A stretch of 64,000 bases of DNA, from contig NZ_AOIA01000092.1 of the NCBI RefSeq assembly GCF_000337695.1, positions 1-64,000 of the forward strand, written 5' to 3'. Every line of letters starts with the position of its first letter. Position 1 is the first letter of the stretch. The notes below the pieces were generated by a model that saw only the letters and a list, made by a program, of their open reading frames with translations, ran no database searches and was not told the DNA's origin. Positions 8,124 to 16,914 of the stretch are shown here, one piece after another. Source of the DNA: Natronococcus jeotgali DSM 18795. Lineage in GTDB: Archaea; Halobacteriota; Halobacteria; Halobacteriales; Natrialbaceae. The position numbers and the translations under genes are program-made.

Positions 8124-9647
8124 GTGAGCCGAAACGGTCGGGATCGATCGGTTGACGTCATCGACGGCGGACTGGTGTGGCCGCTGGTGGTCCTCTCGGC
8201 GCCGATCGTCCTCACCAATCTGCTGATGGTGGGGTACAACCTCGCCGACACCTTCTGGGTCGGTCGGCTCGGCCAGGCCGGCGTCTCCGCGCTGTCGTTC
8301 TCCTGGGCGATCATCTTCCTGGTGATCAGCTTCGGGATCGGCTTCAACGTCGCGGGAACCGTCCTCGTCGCCCAGAACAAGGGCGCCGGCAACCTCGAGC
8401 GGATCGCGCAGGTCGCCGGGCAAACGATCTCGGTCATCCTCGGGCTCTCCGCGCTCGTCGCCGTCGTCGGGTTCGTCCTCGCGCCGGCGATGCTCCGGTT
8501 CGTCGGCGCCGAGCCGGGGACTCTCGAGTACGAGTACGCCCTGGCGTACACCCGGACCGAGTTCGCCGGGATGCCCTTCATCTTCGCTTTCTTCGTCTTC
8601 CAGTCGCTGCTGCAGGGGTGGGGCGACACGCGGACGCCGCTGTACCTCATGAGCGTCAGCGTCGCGCTCAACGTCGTCATCGACCCGTTTTTCATCCTCG
8701 GCTTCCAGGACAACGTCGCCTTCGCGTGGCTGGGCCTCGAGGCCCTCGAGGCTCGGCTGTTCGCGCTCACGGGATTCGACGGCTGGGCGGTCCAGGGGGC
8801 GGCGTTCGCGACGATCCTCTCGCGGGGGCTCGCCGCGGCGGTCGGGATCTGGCTGTTGCTCTCGGGGCGGGTCGGGATCGAGCTCTCGACGGACGACTTC
8901 CGGCCCGAGCGAGAGACGGTGCGAGAGCTCGTCGCGATCGGCGCGCCCGCAAGCGTCGAGGTGAGCACCAAGGCGTTCAGCGTGACGATCCTGACCGCGC
9001 TGGTCGCGCTCGCGGGCCCGACGGCGGTCGCCGGCTACGGGATCGGCACCCGGGTCACGTCGATGGTCGTGTTACCGGCGCTCGGCCTCGCCCGGGGCGT
9101 CGAGACGGTCGTCGGGCAGAACCTCGGCGCCGGACAGGTCGGTCGCGCCGAGCGCGGCGTCTACGTCGCGACGGGGCTCGTCGCCGGCGGCTTCCTGCTT
9201 TTCAGCGGCGTCGTCTACGCCCTCGCCGACCCGATCGTCGGCGTCTTCGTTGCGGGGTCGGGATCGGCCGCGGTGACGGCCGTCGGAGCCGAGTACCTCC
9301 GCATCGTCTCGCTCTCTTACGTCTTCCTGGGCGCGTTCTACGTCGTCCAGGGCGCGTTCCGCGGCAGCGGCAGCACCCGAACCGCGATGGGGTTCGCGAT
9401 CGTCGGCTTCATCGTTCTCCGACCGCTGCTGGCCTACGGGCTCGCCGAACCGCTCGGGCTGGGAGCGACCGGGGTCTTCGTCGGCGACGCGCTGACGAAC
9501 GCGCTCATCGTCGTTCTGGCCGGAGCGTACCTCCTCCGAGGGACCTGGACCGAAAGCGTCGTCGAGCCGGACGCCGACCGCGAAGCCGAGGCGACGGCCG
9601 ACGACCGGTCCCCCGCGGCGACCGGTCCCATCGAGGATCACGACTGA
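8124..9647 (+). CDS. MATE family efflux transporter
   Basis: A polytopic membrane protein of 507 residues with about twelve hydrophobic segments. The first segment is VWPLVVLSAPIVLTNLLMVG, followed by YNLADTFWVGRLGQ, the classic MATE motif of the first cytoplasmic loop. The second half repeats it with GPTAVAGYGIGTRV and LGLARGVETVVGQNLGAG. MATE proteins export cationic drugs or metabolites using Na+ or H+ gradients. The start is a GTG giving MSRNGRDRSVD. Earlier in-frame codons lie in poorly coding sequence overlapping the asparaginase gene. The C-terminal 35 residues are a soluble acidic tail. Confidence 0.9.
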   Translation: MSRNGRDRSVDVIDGGLVWPLVVLSAPIVLTNLLMVGYNLADTFWVGRLGQAGVSALSFSWAIIFLVISFGIGFNVAGTVLVAQNKGAGNLERIAQVAGQTISVILGLSALVAVVGFVLAPAMLRFVGAEPGTLEYEYALAYTRTEFAGMPFIFAFFVFQSLLQGWGDTRTPLYLMSVSVALNVVIDPFFILGFQDNVAFAWLGLEALEARLFALTGFDGWAVQGAAFATILSRGLAAAVGIWLLLSGRVGIELSTDDFRPERETVRELVAIGAPASVEVSTKAFSVTILTALVALAGPTAVAGYGIGTRVTSMVVLPALGLARGVETVVGQNLGAGQVGRAERGVYVATGLVAGGFLLFSGVVYALADPIVGVFVAGSGSAAVTAVGAEYLRIVSLSYVFLGAFYVVQGAFRGSGSTRTAMGFAIVGFIVLRPLLAYGLAEPLGLGATGVFVGDALTNALIVVLAGAYLLRGTWTESVVEPDADREAEATADDRSPAATGPIEDHD

Positions 9648-9733
9648 GCGGCCCGGCGTCGGGGAGCCGGCCGGATCGAATCGACCCGGCACGCGAAATC
9701 GTCACCGGGTAGTCTCTCTCCGAACAGCCGAGT

Positions 9734-9898
9734 GTGTCGGTTGTTGCAGCAGTAAGAACGTACTTCTCCGCCCGTGGCGACGCGATCTTCGAGTGCCGAA
9801 ACTGCGGAACGGGACTCGAAGGAGCCGAGTGGACCTGCCCGTCCTGCGACTCGATCGAGGTCGCGGAGTACGACCGCCTCGAGTGCGACGCGCGCTGA
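9734..9898 (+). CDS. Small double-CxxC zinc-ribbon protein, 54 aa
   Basis: A GTG-started frame of 54 residues with two CxxC knuckles, FECRNCGTG (about residue 20) and WTCPSCDS (about residue 34). This is the arrangement of haloarchaeal zinc-ribbon microproteins of the HVO_2753-like type. Four cysteines in paired knuckles are expected to hold one zinc ion. A third lone Cys lies near the C terminus. Such proteins affect motility or biofilm formation in Haloferax, but no role can be assigned here. The frame is shorter than common gene-finding cut-offs. Confidence 0.7.
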   Translation: MSVVAAVRTYFSARGDAIFECRNCGTGLEGAEWTCPSCDSIEVAEYDRLECDAR

Positions 9899-9991
9899 AT
9901 CCGTGTAACAGCCCTGCCAGGACGTCCCTCTCGGCTGCCGGACGCCGAACGCTCGGCGCGTCTCGCGGACGGCGAGCGTTCGGGGTTCGAG

Positions 9992-10519
9992 CTACGTCTC
10001 CTCCGGCATCGGCGCTCGGATCCGTCCGACGTCGACGACGACCGTGTTGGTCGTGCCGTCGGTGGCGACGACGGCGCCGACGACGACGAGGTCCGAGACC
10101 GGGGTCGGGCCGACCACGAGCGGATCCCCCTCCTCGAGTTCGCGAACCGACTGCTGGAAGTGGATCTGGGCTCGGCAGAGATCGGGGTGGTGGACGTTCG
10201 TGAAGTCGATCTCGTCGACCGTCGCGTCGACGCGGTCGTAGTCGCGGGCGAGGGTGACGGTCTCGGCGTCGTCCAGCCGCCGTCGCTCGAGGATGCGGTA
10301 GGCGGCGTCGGTCGGTTCGTACCCGCCCTCGGGTCCGGCGACGCTCTCGACCAAGCCGACAGCGGACAGCGTCTGCATCTGATTGCGGATCGTTCCGGAG
10401 TTCCGTCCGGTTTCCTCGGCGATGACCCGTGCGCTGACGGTCGAGTCGGTCGATTGATACTCGTTGACTAGCGCGGTGAGCGTCGTTCGCTGGCTGTTCG
10501 TCAGATCGATCTGGTCCAT
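9992..10519 (-). CDS. Winged-HTH transcriptional regulator
   Basis: A 175-residue protein with an N-terminal winged helix (about residues 8-75). The segment NSQRTTLTALVNEYQ opens it and VSARVIAEETGRNSGTIRNQ is the recognition helix region. This is followed by a wing and GGYEPTDAAYRIL. The C-terminal 80 residues form a beta-rich domain with EEGDPLVVGPTPVSDLVVVG, as in haloarchaeal Rrf2/TrmB-like regulators, and may sense a ligand. The TATA box at 10537-10546 places the mRNA start near the ATG. The target genes are unknown, and the next gene upstream on the same strand is a small membrane protein. Confidence 0.8.
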   Translation of the reverse strand: MDQIDLTNSQRTTLTALVNEYQSTDSTVSARVIAEETGRNSGTIRNQMQTLSAVGLVESVAGPEGGYEPTDAAYRILERRRLDDAETVTLARDYDRVDATVDEIDFTNVHHPDLCRAQIHFQQSVRELEEGDPLVVGPTPVSDLVVVGAVVATDGTTNTVVVDVGRIRAPMPEET

Positions 10520-10536
10520 ACCGGAACGAGCGGCGG

Positions 10537-10546
10537 TTTATATATA
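10537..10546 (-). promoter_or_regulatory. TATA box for the winged-HTH gene
   Basis: TATATATAAA on the minus strand lies 18-27 bases before the ATG at 10519, fitting a leaderless promoter. Confidence 0.6.
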
Positions 10547-10603
10547 CGGGTTGCGTTTGTCAGCTTCCGAATCAGTTTCTCGTCGACCGTCGGGAGCGGA
10601 CGC

Positions 10604-10804
10604 TCAGACGTTTCGCCGCTGCGGGACGTCGCGGACTCCGTACGTGAGCGCGTAGGCGAGCGCCGCCGCGACGAGCAGCAACGGCAGTGCGTACAGACCC
10701 AGCGTGAACGGGTCGGGGGGCGAGACGACCGCCGCGTTCGTCACCGCGATCATCGCGAGCAGCAGCATCGCGGAGAGAAACTTCGAGAACGTCTTCGAGT
10801 GCAT
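10604..10804 (-). CDS. Small two-helix membrane protein, 66 aa
   Basis: A 66-residue protein with two hydrophobic segments. FLSAMLLLAMIAVTNAAVV spans about residues 9-27 and LGLYALPLLLVAAALAYALT spans about 35-54. The tail is short, basic and cytoplasmic (VRDVPQRRNV). I recognise no family. The first segment could be read as a signal peptide, but the second suggests a hairpin membrane protein. It diverges from the 104-residue gene at 10896 over a 90-base promoter region. Confidence 0.65.
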   Translation of the reverse strand: MHSKTFSKFLSAMLLLAMIAVTNAAVVSPPDPFTLGLYALPLLLVAAALAYALTYGVRDVPQRRNV

Positions 10805-10895
10805 ATAGTCGGTTATCTGGTAAGTGAGGATATCCGTTGTGTCTCGAACGGCGCGGACACCAAACGACTATAACCAATGCGCGGTATTGTCTCCC

Positions 10896-11210
10896 ATGGT
10901 AGAAACGCACCTCCCGGAACTCGAGGGCGAGCAGGTCAGGTACAACGACGACACCTGGGAGTTCACCGGGACGATCGACGTGAAACAGAACGGCAATCGG
11001 ATCCGCGCCGCCGCGATGAAGCCCGAACGGGTACGCGGGAACACCGGTACGCTCAACTTCACGCTCGACGATCCGCCGGCGTCGCTCAACCCGGGAAACC
11101 TCGGAGAGTTCCGGTGCGAGCTTCAGCGGGCCGCAAACGGACCGACACTTCTCGTCGACCGAACCCACACGGCCGACAGCTACACGTTGGACAGCCTGAG
11201 CTACGACTGA
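10896..11210 (+). CDS. Hypothetical protein, 104 aa
   Basis: A soluble protein of 104 residues that appears mostly beta-stranded, with alternating hydrophobic stretches (VRYNDDTWEFTGTIDVKQNG, TGTLNFTLDD, TLLVDRTHT). There are no cysteines other than one in EFRCELQ. I do not recognise the family. The chosen ATG gives MVETHLPELEGEQV. A longer in-frame start at 10824 would run into the divergent promoter area and has atypical composition. Confidence 0.65.
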   Translation: MVETHLPELEGEQVRYNDDTWEFTGTIDVKQNGNRIRAAAMKPERVRGNTGTLNFTLDDPPASLNPGNLGEFRCELQRAANGPTLLVDRTHTADSYTLDSLSYD

Positions 11211-11246
11211 GCGCCCGCCTTCGATCGCGGGTTCGACGTCGGTCGA

Positions 11247-11495
11247 TCAGTCGATCCTGACGACGGGCTCGTCGGCGCACTCGATGTGGATCGTGTACCC
11301 CGCGTAGGGGAACTCGATCGTCCCGACCCGCGACGCGCCGCGGCGCGGATCGGCGAAGATCGCCTCGAGCGCGTCGGGATCGACGGCGTCGAACAGCGGC
11401 GGCAGCGACAGGGGATCGGCGTCCTCGAGAGAGGCCACACCGACGACGATCCGCTCGTGGATATCCTCAGTCGTTTCCGTCAGAGTTTCAGTCAT
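11247..11495 (-). CDS. HalOD1 output-domain protein
   Basis: An 82-residue single-domain protein. It shows the HalOD1 pattern DPLSLPPLFDAVDPDALEAI, a central short basic linker, then VGTIEFPYAGYTIHI and a final VVRID strand. HalOD1 is a small domain found in haloarchaea, often fused to signalling domains or standing alone, and thought to act as a signalling output. Length and motif order match stand-alone members. No neighbour suggests the input signal. Confidence 0.75.
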   Translation of the reverse strand: MTETLTETTEDIHERIVVGVASLEDADPLSLPPLFDAVDPDALEAIFADPRRGASRVGTIEFPYAGYTIHIECADEPVVRID

Positions 11496-11916
11496 CGTTT
11501 CCCGAAACTATATGATTTCATAAATACTTTCGGCTAATTATTGATCGACGCGACGGACGATCCGCTCCCGTCGCTTCCGGCTCGGTCTCCGTCCTCGGTG
11601 ACGGCGCAGACGTCGGTCGAGCGGGCGCTCGAGACCGTCTCGAGGGTCGAACGCGGTCGCCCGTAATCGGCCTCGGAGCCGTCGTCCCTCACGAGTTCCG
11701 CTCGCTCCCCGATCCGACGGATTCGTCGGCGTCCGCGATCGTGTACGGAACTTGCTTCCGAAACCCCGCGAGGCGGTATCGTTCCCGCGAGGTGCCGTTT
11801 CGGGTGGATACTTCGGGGCAGCCAGTCGTTTCAGCCGTTCGATAATCGGAGCGAGTCGTCGGAAATCCGACGGTCGGGCGGTTGCGCGGGAGGACGCGAC
11901 CGTCCCGTCGGGACGA
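11496..11916. other. Intergenic region, no confident gene
   Basis: This 421-base stretch carries an A/T-rich promoter-like part just upstream of the HalOD1 gene (11505-11535). The rest is G+C-rich DNA without a convincing frame. A 42-codon TTG-started frame near 11540-11667 has haloarchaeal-looking codons, but nothing identifies it. Confidence 0.5.
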
Positions 11917-12234
11917 TCAGTCCTCCCGTCGCCCGTCCTCGGCCGTTTCGACCGCCGCGGCCAGTCGCTCCGAGAGATCGCGAGCCTCGTCGGGAGTCAG
12001 GGTCGCGTCGACGTGGCCCGTCCCGTGGTCGCCCGCCATCGCGTCGACGCTCAGGACGACGCCGTCCGCGCTCGAGCGAACCGAAACGTCCGCGCGGTCG
12101 GGGTAGTCCCGCGGGGGGCCGATCTCGAGGTCGTGCTCGCCGCGCGTGACGCCGATCTGGATCTCCGCCGATCGCTCGAGGTCGAGCGTGTCCGCCGGAT
12201 CGGAATCGTCGGCACGGTCTGAGTCCGTGGGCAT
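11917..12234 (-). CDS. Hypothetical acidic protein, 105 aa
   Basis: A 105-residue acidic protein. The first 20 residues are Asp-rich and probably disordered. A compact alpha/beta part follows with EIQIGVTRGEHDLEIGPP, VSVRSSADGVVLSVDAMAG and a final helix TPDEARDLSERLAAAVETAE. The helix pattern resembles small haloarchaeal domain-of-unknown-function proteins. I cannot name it with certainty. No membrane or metal motif is present. Confidence 0.6.
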   Translation of the reverse strand: MPTDSDRADDSDPADTLDLERSAEIQIGVTRGEHDLEIGPPRDYPDRADVSVRSSADGVVLSVDAMAGDHGTGHVDATLTPDEARDLSERLAAAVETAEDGRRED

Positions 12235-12389
12235 GGTCGGCAGTTACCGGGCTGGAAACTTGGCTGTACCGCCGGCGGAGCGGGGACGGTCGGTTCCGGC
12301 GTCGCCGCGACTCGCGGCCCCTGACACAGACGACGGGTAGGGTATCGGCGAACGATCGACAACGCGGTCGGGCCGAGTCGCGCGGGCGC

Positions 12390-12665
12390 CTACGAGTCGG
12401 TGTACTGTCGCTCCCAGTCCTGGCGCTCGCGGATCGCCTGCTCTCCGGCCTCGGTGATGGCGTAGTAGTTCGTTCGCCTGTCGAGTTCGCCCTTCTCGAC
12501 CAGTCCCTTGTTGACGAGGGTATCGAGGTTCGGGTACAGCCGTCCGTGGTCGATCTCGGAGCTGTAGTACCGCTCGATCTCCGACTTGATGTCCTGGCCC
12601 GACGGTTTGTCGGCGCCCGCGATCACGTACAGCAGGTCCCGCTGGAAGCCGGTGAGGTCGTTCAT
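12390..12665 (-). CDS. PadR family transcriptional regulator
   Basis: A 91-residue winged-helix protein matching compact haloarchaeal PadR regulators. Key segments are LTGFQRDLLYVIAGADKPSG (helix 1 and turn), IKSEIERYYSSEIDHGRLYP (recognition helix), then LDTLVNKGLVEKGELDRRTN and YYAITEAGEQAI (wing and last helix). The start MNDLTGFQRD is chosen because it begins the domain as in relatives. Longer in-frame starts add 47 non-homologous residues. An A/T-rich stretch (about 12695-12705) lies about 30 bases upstream. Two 13-bp phased repeats sit further upstream at 12811-12831. Confidence 0.85.
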   Translation of the reverse strand: MNDLTGFQRDLLYVIAGADKPSGQDIKSEIERYYSSEIDHGRLYPNLDTLVNKGLVEKGELDRRTNYYAITEAGEQAIRERQDWERQYTDS

Positions 12666-12810
12666 CCCGTCGGCGAGTTCAACGAACAAGTATTTGATAT
12701 CATTCCCGGGTCGGACTGTAAGTCCCTGCACCGTGAACGTAATCGCGAACGGATCCCGTCGGGTGACGTTCTCGCCACGATTGCGGTTCGGGATCGGACC
12801 GAACATTATA

Positions 12811-12831
12811 TTCTAAGGTCAGAATCTAAGA
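12811..12831 (-). repeat. Two copies of the 13-bp TCTTAGA-type repeat
   Basis: On the minus strand, TCTTAGA (12825-12831) is followed exactly 13 bases later by CCTTAGA (12812-12818). The same heptamer and the same 13-bp phase occur in the array before parA at 32257-32442. The site lies between the PadR and deaminase genes. Confidence 0.6.
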
Positions 12832-12893
12832 CAAGTATCGTAGGCATCTGTCTCAGTCGAGGAGCTAACGGGAGAGTCGGCGTACTCGAGGAC

Positions 12894-13364
12894 TCACTCT
12901 CGCGTCGCCGCCCAGTCGAACGCCCGGTGGATCCGTCGTCCCTCCTCGTTCGAGACGGGGCCGACGACGTCGGTGACGCCCTCGAGGATCGTCGCCGCGC
13001 GAACCGGCGGGTCGCTACCGGTGTACGCACCGATCTCGTCGCCGCCGACGCTGTAGACGACGCGGTCGAACCCCGCCCGAATCATCCCGCCGGCGCACAT
13101 CGGACACGGCTCCGTGCTGGTGTACATCGCGGTTTCGGCCCGCTCGTCGGGCTCGAGTTCCCGGCACGCGCGGTAGGCGAGGTGGAGTTCGGGGTGGCGT
13201 CGAACGTCGTCTTCCGTGACGACGCGGTTCGACGCCGACGCGACGAGACGGTCGTCGCGGACGAGCACGCTGCCGAACGGTCGGTCGCCGCGGTCGGCGG
13301 CCTCGCGCGCGAGTTCGAACGCCCTCCCCATGTGCGATTCGTGGTCGAAGTCGTCGGGGTCCAT
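12894..13364 (-). CDS. Nucleoside deaminase (cytidine/guanine deaminase superfamily)
   Basis: A 156-residue zinc-dependent deaminase. The zinc-binding, proton-shuttling motif is HPELHL (H-x-E, about residue 57) and the two Cys ligands are in TEPCPMCAGGMIRAG (about residue 87). The N-terminal FGSVLVRDDRLVASASN matches guanine-deaminase and tRNA-adenosine-deaminase-like enzymes. All catalytic residues are present. The most likely reaction is hydrolytic deamination of a purine or pyrimidine base. The exact substrate cannot be read. It is convergent with nothing nearby and divergent from the nitric oxide reductase. Confidence 0.88.
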   Translation of the reverse strand: MDPDDFDHESHMGRAFELAREAADRGDRPFGSVLVRDDRLVASASNRVVTEDDVRRHPELHLAYRACRELEPDERAETAMYTSTEPCPMCAGGMIRAGFDRVVYSVGGDEIGAYTGSDPPVRAATILEGVTDVVGPVSNEEGRRIHRAFDWAATRE

Positions 13365-13570
13365 ACGCGAAAAACGGCGAGCGGTCGGATAAGTTCCCCG
13401 TCGACGGAACCGGGGGGAACATCTTCGGGAAAAACGGCTTCGAGGGACGCTGGGACGTTGCGCGTACGGAGCGAACGAGCGGACGCGTCGAAACCGAGCG
13501 GGCGCTCGAGGGCGACTGCTCGGGTCCGTCCCGACTCGTCGCTCTCGAAGTAGTTCGTCCCCTGATAGGT

Positions 13571-13580
13571 GTATAAATAT
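13571..13580 (+). promoter_or_regulatory. TATA-like box for the nitric oxide reductase gene
   Basis: GTATAAATAT forms part of a near-palindromic A/T-rich stretch. It lies about 50 bases before the ATG at 13627, implying a short 5' untranslated leader. Confidence 0.5.
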
Positions 13581-13626
13581 ACAATTGGGACGACGTGGAC
13601 GCTACCGATGGATGATCACCTGACCC

Positions 13627-16600
13627 ATGGAACTCACGAACGTGCTACCGGACGACGCGAGAGGAACCGATAGGCTGGGGTCCGTAGCCGAGCGCCTCGA
13701 GGGCACCACGGAGGCCGTCGCCGCCGCCTCGGCGCGGATCCGTCGGGCCGCCGGCGAGCGGGCCGCCGACGCCGTCGACCGGGGGGCGGACGAGCTCCGC
13801 GACCGGTCCGACTCCGACGGGGCGCTTCGCGACCGCGTCCTCGAGCGCGCGGCCGACGAGGCGTGCAGACGCGCCGTCGGGCGCTCCGCCGCGGAGCTGC
13901 GCGAGCGGGCCGAGACGGAGCGCGACGCGAGCCTCGATCGGGCGCTCGAGGCGTTCCTGCGCCGCTACCGCCTCGACGCAACCCGACTGGACGAGGCGAC
14001 GCTGGCGGCGATCCGCGATCGGGTCGCGCCCGAGGCCGACCTCGACCCCGAGGAGTTGCTCGAGCGTCTCGCCGACGCGGACGGATCCACGTCGAATCGG
14101 GACTCGCGGGCGGGCTCGACCGACGCGGCGGTTCCCGTCGCCGACGCGTCCGAGGACGCATACGCGCAGTTCCGTGCGGCGTTAGATCTCGAGGCGGAGT
14201 CGCCGGACCGCGTCCTCGAGGCGGTCCTGGACCGGGACGCCGTCGAGGTCGCCCGGGCGCTCGAGCAGGGGCTCGAGGAGTTCCCGACGGATCGAGTCCT
14301 CGGAGGACGGCGGCCCGGGACGGAACCGACCGCCGGACACAGCCGGGACGCTAACGTCGGACCGGCGGCGCCGACGGAGCCGACGGTCGCGGCGGGGGCC
14401 GACGCCGGCGCCGACCCGGACTCGTCGGCGACCGCGGGGTCCGCCTCCGTAGCGACCGCGGCGGCGCTGGCGGCGACGACGCTCCTGTCGGACGGCGTCG
14501 GTGATGGGCGAGCGCTCGCCCGACTGCTACCGGTGCTGGCCTCGGGGGGAGGGGAGAGTAGCGGCGGTCTCGGCGACGGCATCCTCGGGTGGCGCCTCCT
14601 CGAGTTGCTCTCGAGTTCGCTGACGACCGCCGACGGCGGCGGCGTCGATCTCGCGTCGCTTCGCTCGAAGTCGACGGGATCGAAGGCGCTCGTCGCGCTG
14701 TTCGTCGCCAACCTCGTCGCGATGAGTATCGGGGCGTGGCTCTCCCGGGAGAAGGCGCCGCCGATCCCCGAGGAGATCCGCGATCCCGACGGGGAGACCG
14801 TCGTGACGGCCGAACAGATACGGCTGGGGAAGAAGGCGTTCCAGTCCAACGGCCTGATGAGCCACGGCTCGATCCTGGGCAACGGTTCCTACTTCGGGGT
14901 CGATCTCACCGCCGACGCCCTGGAACTGAAAGCCGAGTACATCCGCGAGTACTACGCCCGCGAGCGGGGCGCCGACTCCGTCGAGGACCTCGAGGCGGAC
15001 GAGCGCGCGGTCGTCGCCGAGCGGGTCGAGCGGGAGTTCGACAACGACGCCCCCGCGGGGCCGATCGCCCGCTACTCGGCGGCCGAGGCCTACGCTCACC
15101 GCCGCCTCCGCGAGGAGTACATCGACCGTTACCACGGCGGCGACCCCGACCGCGGCGTCCCGGAGGAGTTCGTCAACTCGGCCGCCCAGGCCGCCCGGAT
15201 CGCCGACTTCGCGTGCTGGACGGCGTGGATGGCCCACACCGACCGCCCCGGCTCGGATCACTCCTACACGAACGACTGGCCCTACGTCCCGGGCACCGGG
15301 AACCAGCCGACCGGGCAGGTGCTGGTCTGGAGCACGATCAGCGTCGTGTTGCTCATCGCCGGCGGCGGCGCGGGCGTCTGGGCCTACCACGCGTTCGACT
15401 TCGCCGAGCCGGCGACCGAGGTCGTCGACATTCCCTCGCCGGACTCGGTATCGATCACGCCGACCCAGTACGCCGCGGCGTGGTACGTGCCCGTCGCGGG
15501 CGCGCTGTTCGTCGCCCAGACCCTCGTCGGCGCGTTGCTGGCTCACTACTACGTCGAACGCACCGGGTTCTACGGCATCGGCGACGCGCTGGGGATCGAC
15601 ATCGTCTCCCTGTTGCCGTTCTCGGTCGGACGCACCTGGCACATCAACCTCGCCATCCTCTGGATCACGGCGCTGTGGCTCGCGGGCGGGCTCTTCCTCC
15701 CCGGGCTGTTCACCGACAGCGACCCGCCCCTGCAGGCCGCGGCCGCGACCGGGCTGCTCGGCGTCCTCGTCGCGACGACCGTCGGCGCGTTCGCGGGCGT
15801 CTGGCTCAGCTCGCAGGGCGCGTTCGACTCGCCCGACGAGGGCGAACTCTGGTGGTGGCTCGGCTCCGAGGGCCTCGAGTACCTCGAGGTCGGCCGGCTG
15901 TGGAAGGTGCTGTTGCTCGTCGGCTTCGTCGGGTGGACGGGTCTGGTGTTACGCAGCGTCCGCCGGCTCGAGGAACCCCCGACCGGGCTCGGTCACTTCA
16001 TGACCTACGCGGGCGGCTCGATCGCGCTGATGTTCGCCGCGAGCATGCTCTACACCCCCGAGACCAACATCGCCGTCACGGAGTTCTGGCGGTGGTGGGT
16101 CGTCCACATGTGGGTCGAGGGCGTCTTCGAGTTCTTCGTCACCGCCGTCGTCTCGGTCGCGCTGGTCTCGATGGAGCTCCTAGAGAAGGGCGACGCCGAG
16201 AAGGCGATCCTCTTCGAGGTGTTCGCGATCATGGCCGCAGGGATCGTCGGCGTCTCCCACCACTACTGGTGGGTCGGCCTCCCCGACGTCTGGGTACCGA
16301 TCGGGACGACGTTCTCGACGCTCGAGTTCGTCCCGCTACTGTTCGTCCTCTACCGGAGCTTCGGCGAGTACCGCACGCTGAAAGCCCAGGGCGAGTCGTT
16401 CCCCTACACGCTGCCGCTACTCTTTATCGTCGGCTCGAGCGTCTGGAACTTCGTCGGCGGCGGGGTGCTCGGGTTCTTCATCAACCTCCCGGTGATCAAC
16501 TACTACGAGCACGGCACCTACCTGACCGTCGCCCACGGCCACGCGGCCACGTTCGGCGCGTTCGGACTGCTCGCACTCGGACTGGGCACCTACGTCCTCC

Positions 16601-16914
16601 GGGTCGTCACCCCCGAGGCCGCGTGGGAGCCCGGCTGGTTCCGCGGGGCGTTCTGGCTGACGAACGTCGGGTTGGCGGTGATGACGTTCGTGTCGCTGCT
16701 GCCGCTTGGCTTCCTCCAGTTGCAGACCGCCTTCCAGGACGGCTACGCCGCGGCCCGCAGCCTCGAGTTCTACGAGCGCGACCGCGTCCAGACGCTGCTG
16801 TGGGCCCGAACCCTCGGCGACACGCCGATGATCCTCGGCGCCCTGGCGTTCACCGCCGGGGCGGTTCGCCACCTCCTCGCCGCGCGGCGACACCGGCGAG
16901 CGGCTCCGCGGTAG
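13627..16914 (+). CDS. norZ: Quinol-type nitric oxide reductase large subunit with long N-terminal extension
   Basis: The 1095-residue protein contains a full qNor catalytic unit from about residue 352 to the end. It reduces 2 NO to N2O at the membrane using quinol. The first membrane segment, ALVALFVANLVAMSIGAWLS, precedes a soluble cytochrome-c-fold-like loop that lacks a heme CxxCH. Heme/metal ligands are visible in RTWHINLAILWI, WRWWVVHMWVEGVFEF, GVSHHYWWVGLPDVW and GTYLTVAHGHAATFG. The NDWPYVPGTGNQPTG segment is typical of qNor. Residues 1-350 are not part of known qNor enzymes. They are Arg/Glu/Ala helices followed by a Gly/Ala-rich stretch. The ATG is the first good start and codon use is continuous through the extension. 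Confidence 0.88.
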   Translation: MELTNVLPDDARGTDRLGSVAERLEGTTEAVAAASARIRRAAGERAADAVDRGADELRDRSDSDGALRDRVLERAADEACRRAVGRSAAELRERAETERDASLDRALEAFLRRYRLDATRLDEATLAAIRDRVAPEADLDPEELLERLADADGSTSNRDSRAGSTDAAVPVADASEDAYAQFRAALDLEAESPDRVLEAVLDRDAVEVARALEQGLEEFPTDRVLGGRRPGTEPTAGHSRDANVGPAAPTEPTVAAGADAGADPDSSATAGSASVATAAALAATTLLSDGVGDGRALARLLPVLASGGGESSGGLGDGILGWRLLELLSSSLTTADGGGVDLASLRSKSTGSKALVALFVANLVAMSIGAWLSREKAPPIPEEIRDPDGETVVTAEQIRLGKKAFQSNGLMSHGSILGNGSYFGVDLTADALELKAEYIREYYARERGADSVEDLEADERAVVAERVEREFDNDAPAGPIARYSAAEAYAHRRLREEYIDRYHGGDPDRGVPEEFVNSAAQAARIADFACWTAWMAHTDRPGSDHSYTNDWPYVPGTGNQPTGQVLVWSTISVVLLIAGGGAGVWAYHAFDFAEPATEVVDIPSPDSVSITPTQYAAAWYVPVAGALFVAQTLVGALLAHYYVERTGFYGIGDALGIDIVSLLPFSVGRTWHINLAILWITALWLAGGLFLPGLFTDSDPPLQAAAATGLLGVLVATTVGAFAGVWLSSQGAFDSPDEGELWWWLGSEGLEYLEVGRLWKVLLLVGFVGWTGLVLRSVRRLEEPPTGLGHFMTYAGGSIALMFAASMLYTPETNIAVTEFWRWWVVHMWVEGVFEFFVTAVVSVALVSMELLEKGDAEKAILFEVFAIMAAGIVGVSHHYWWVGLPDVWVPIGTTFSTLEFVPLLFVLYRSFGEYRTLKAQGESFPYTLPLLFIVGSSVWNFVGGGVLGFFINLPVINYYEHGTYLTVAHGHAATFGAFGLLALGLGTYVLRVVTPEAAWEPGWFRGAFWLTNVGLAVMTFVSLLPLGFLQLQTAFQDGYAAARSLEFYERDRVQTLLWARTLGDTPMILGALAFTAGAVRHLLAARRHRRAAPR

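Noticed and set aside
11540-11667. 42-codon TTG-started frame upstream of HalOD1
   Set aside because: Codons are plausible but there is no recognisable product or conserved start, so the support is too weak.
12666-12806. Longer PadR start (47 extra residues)
   Set aside because: The additional residues have no similarity to PadR proteins, and the compact start has a promoter-like box in the right place.
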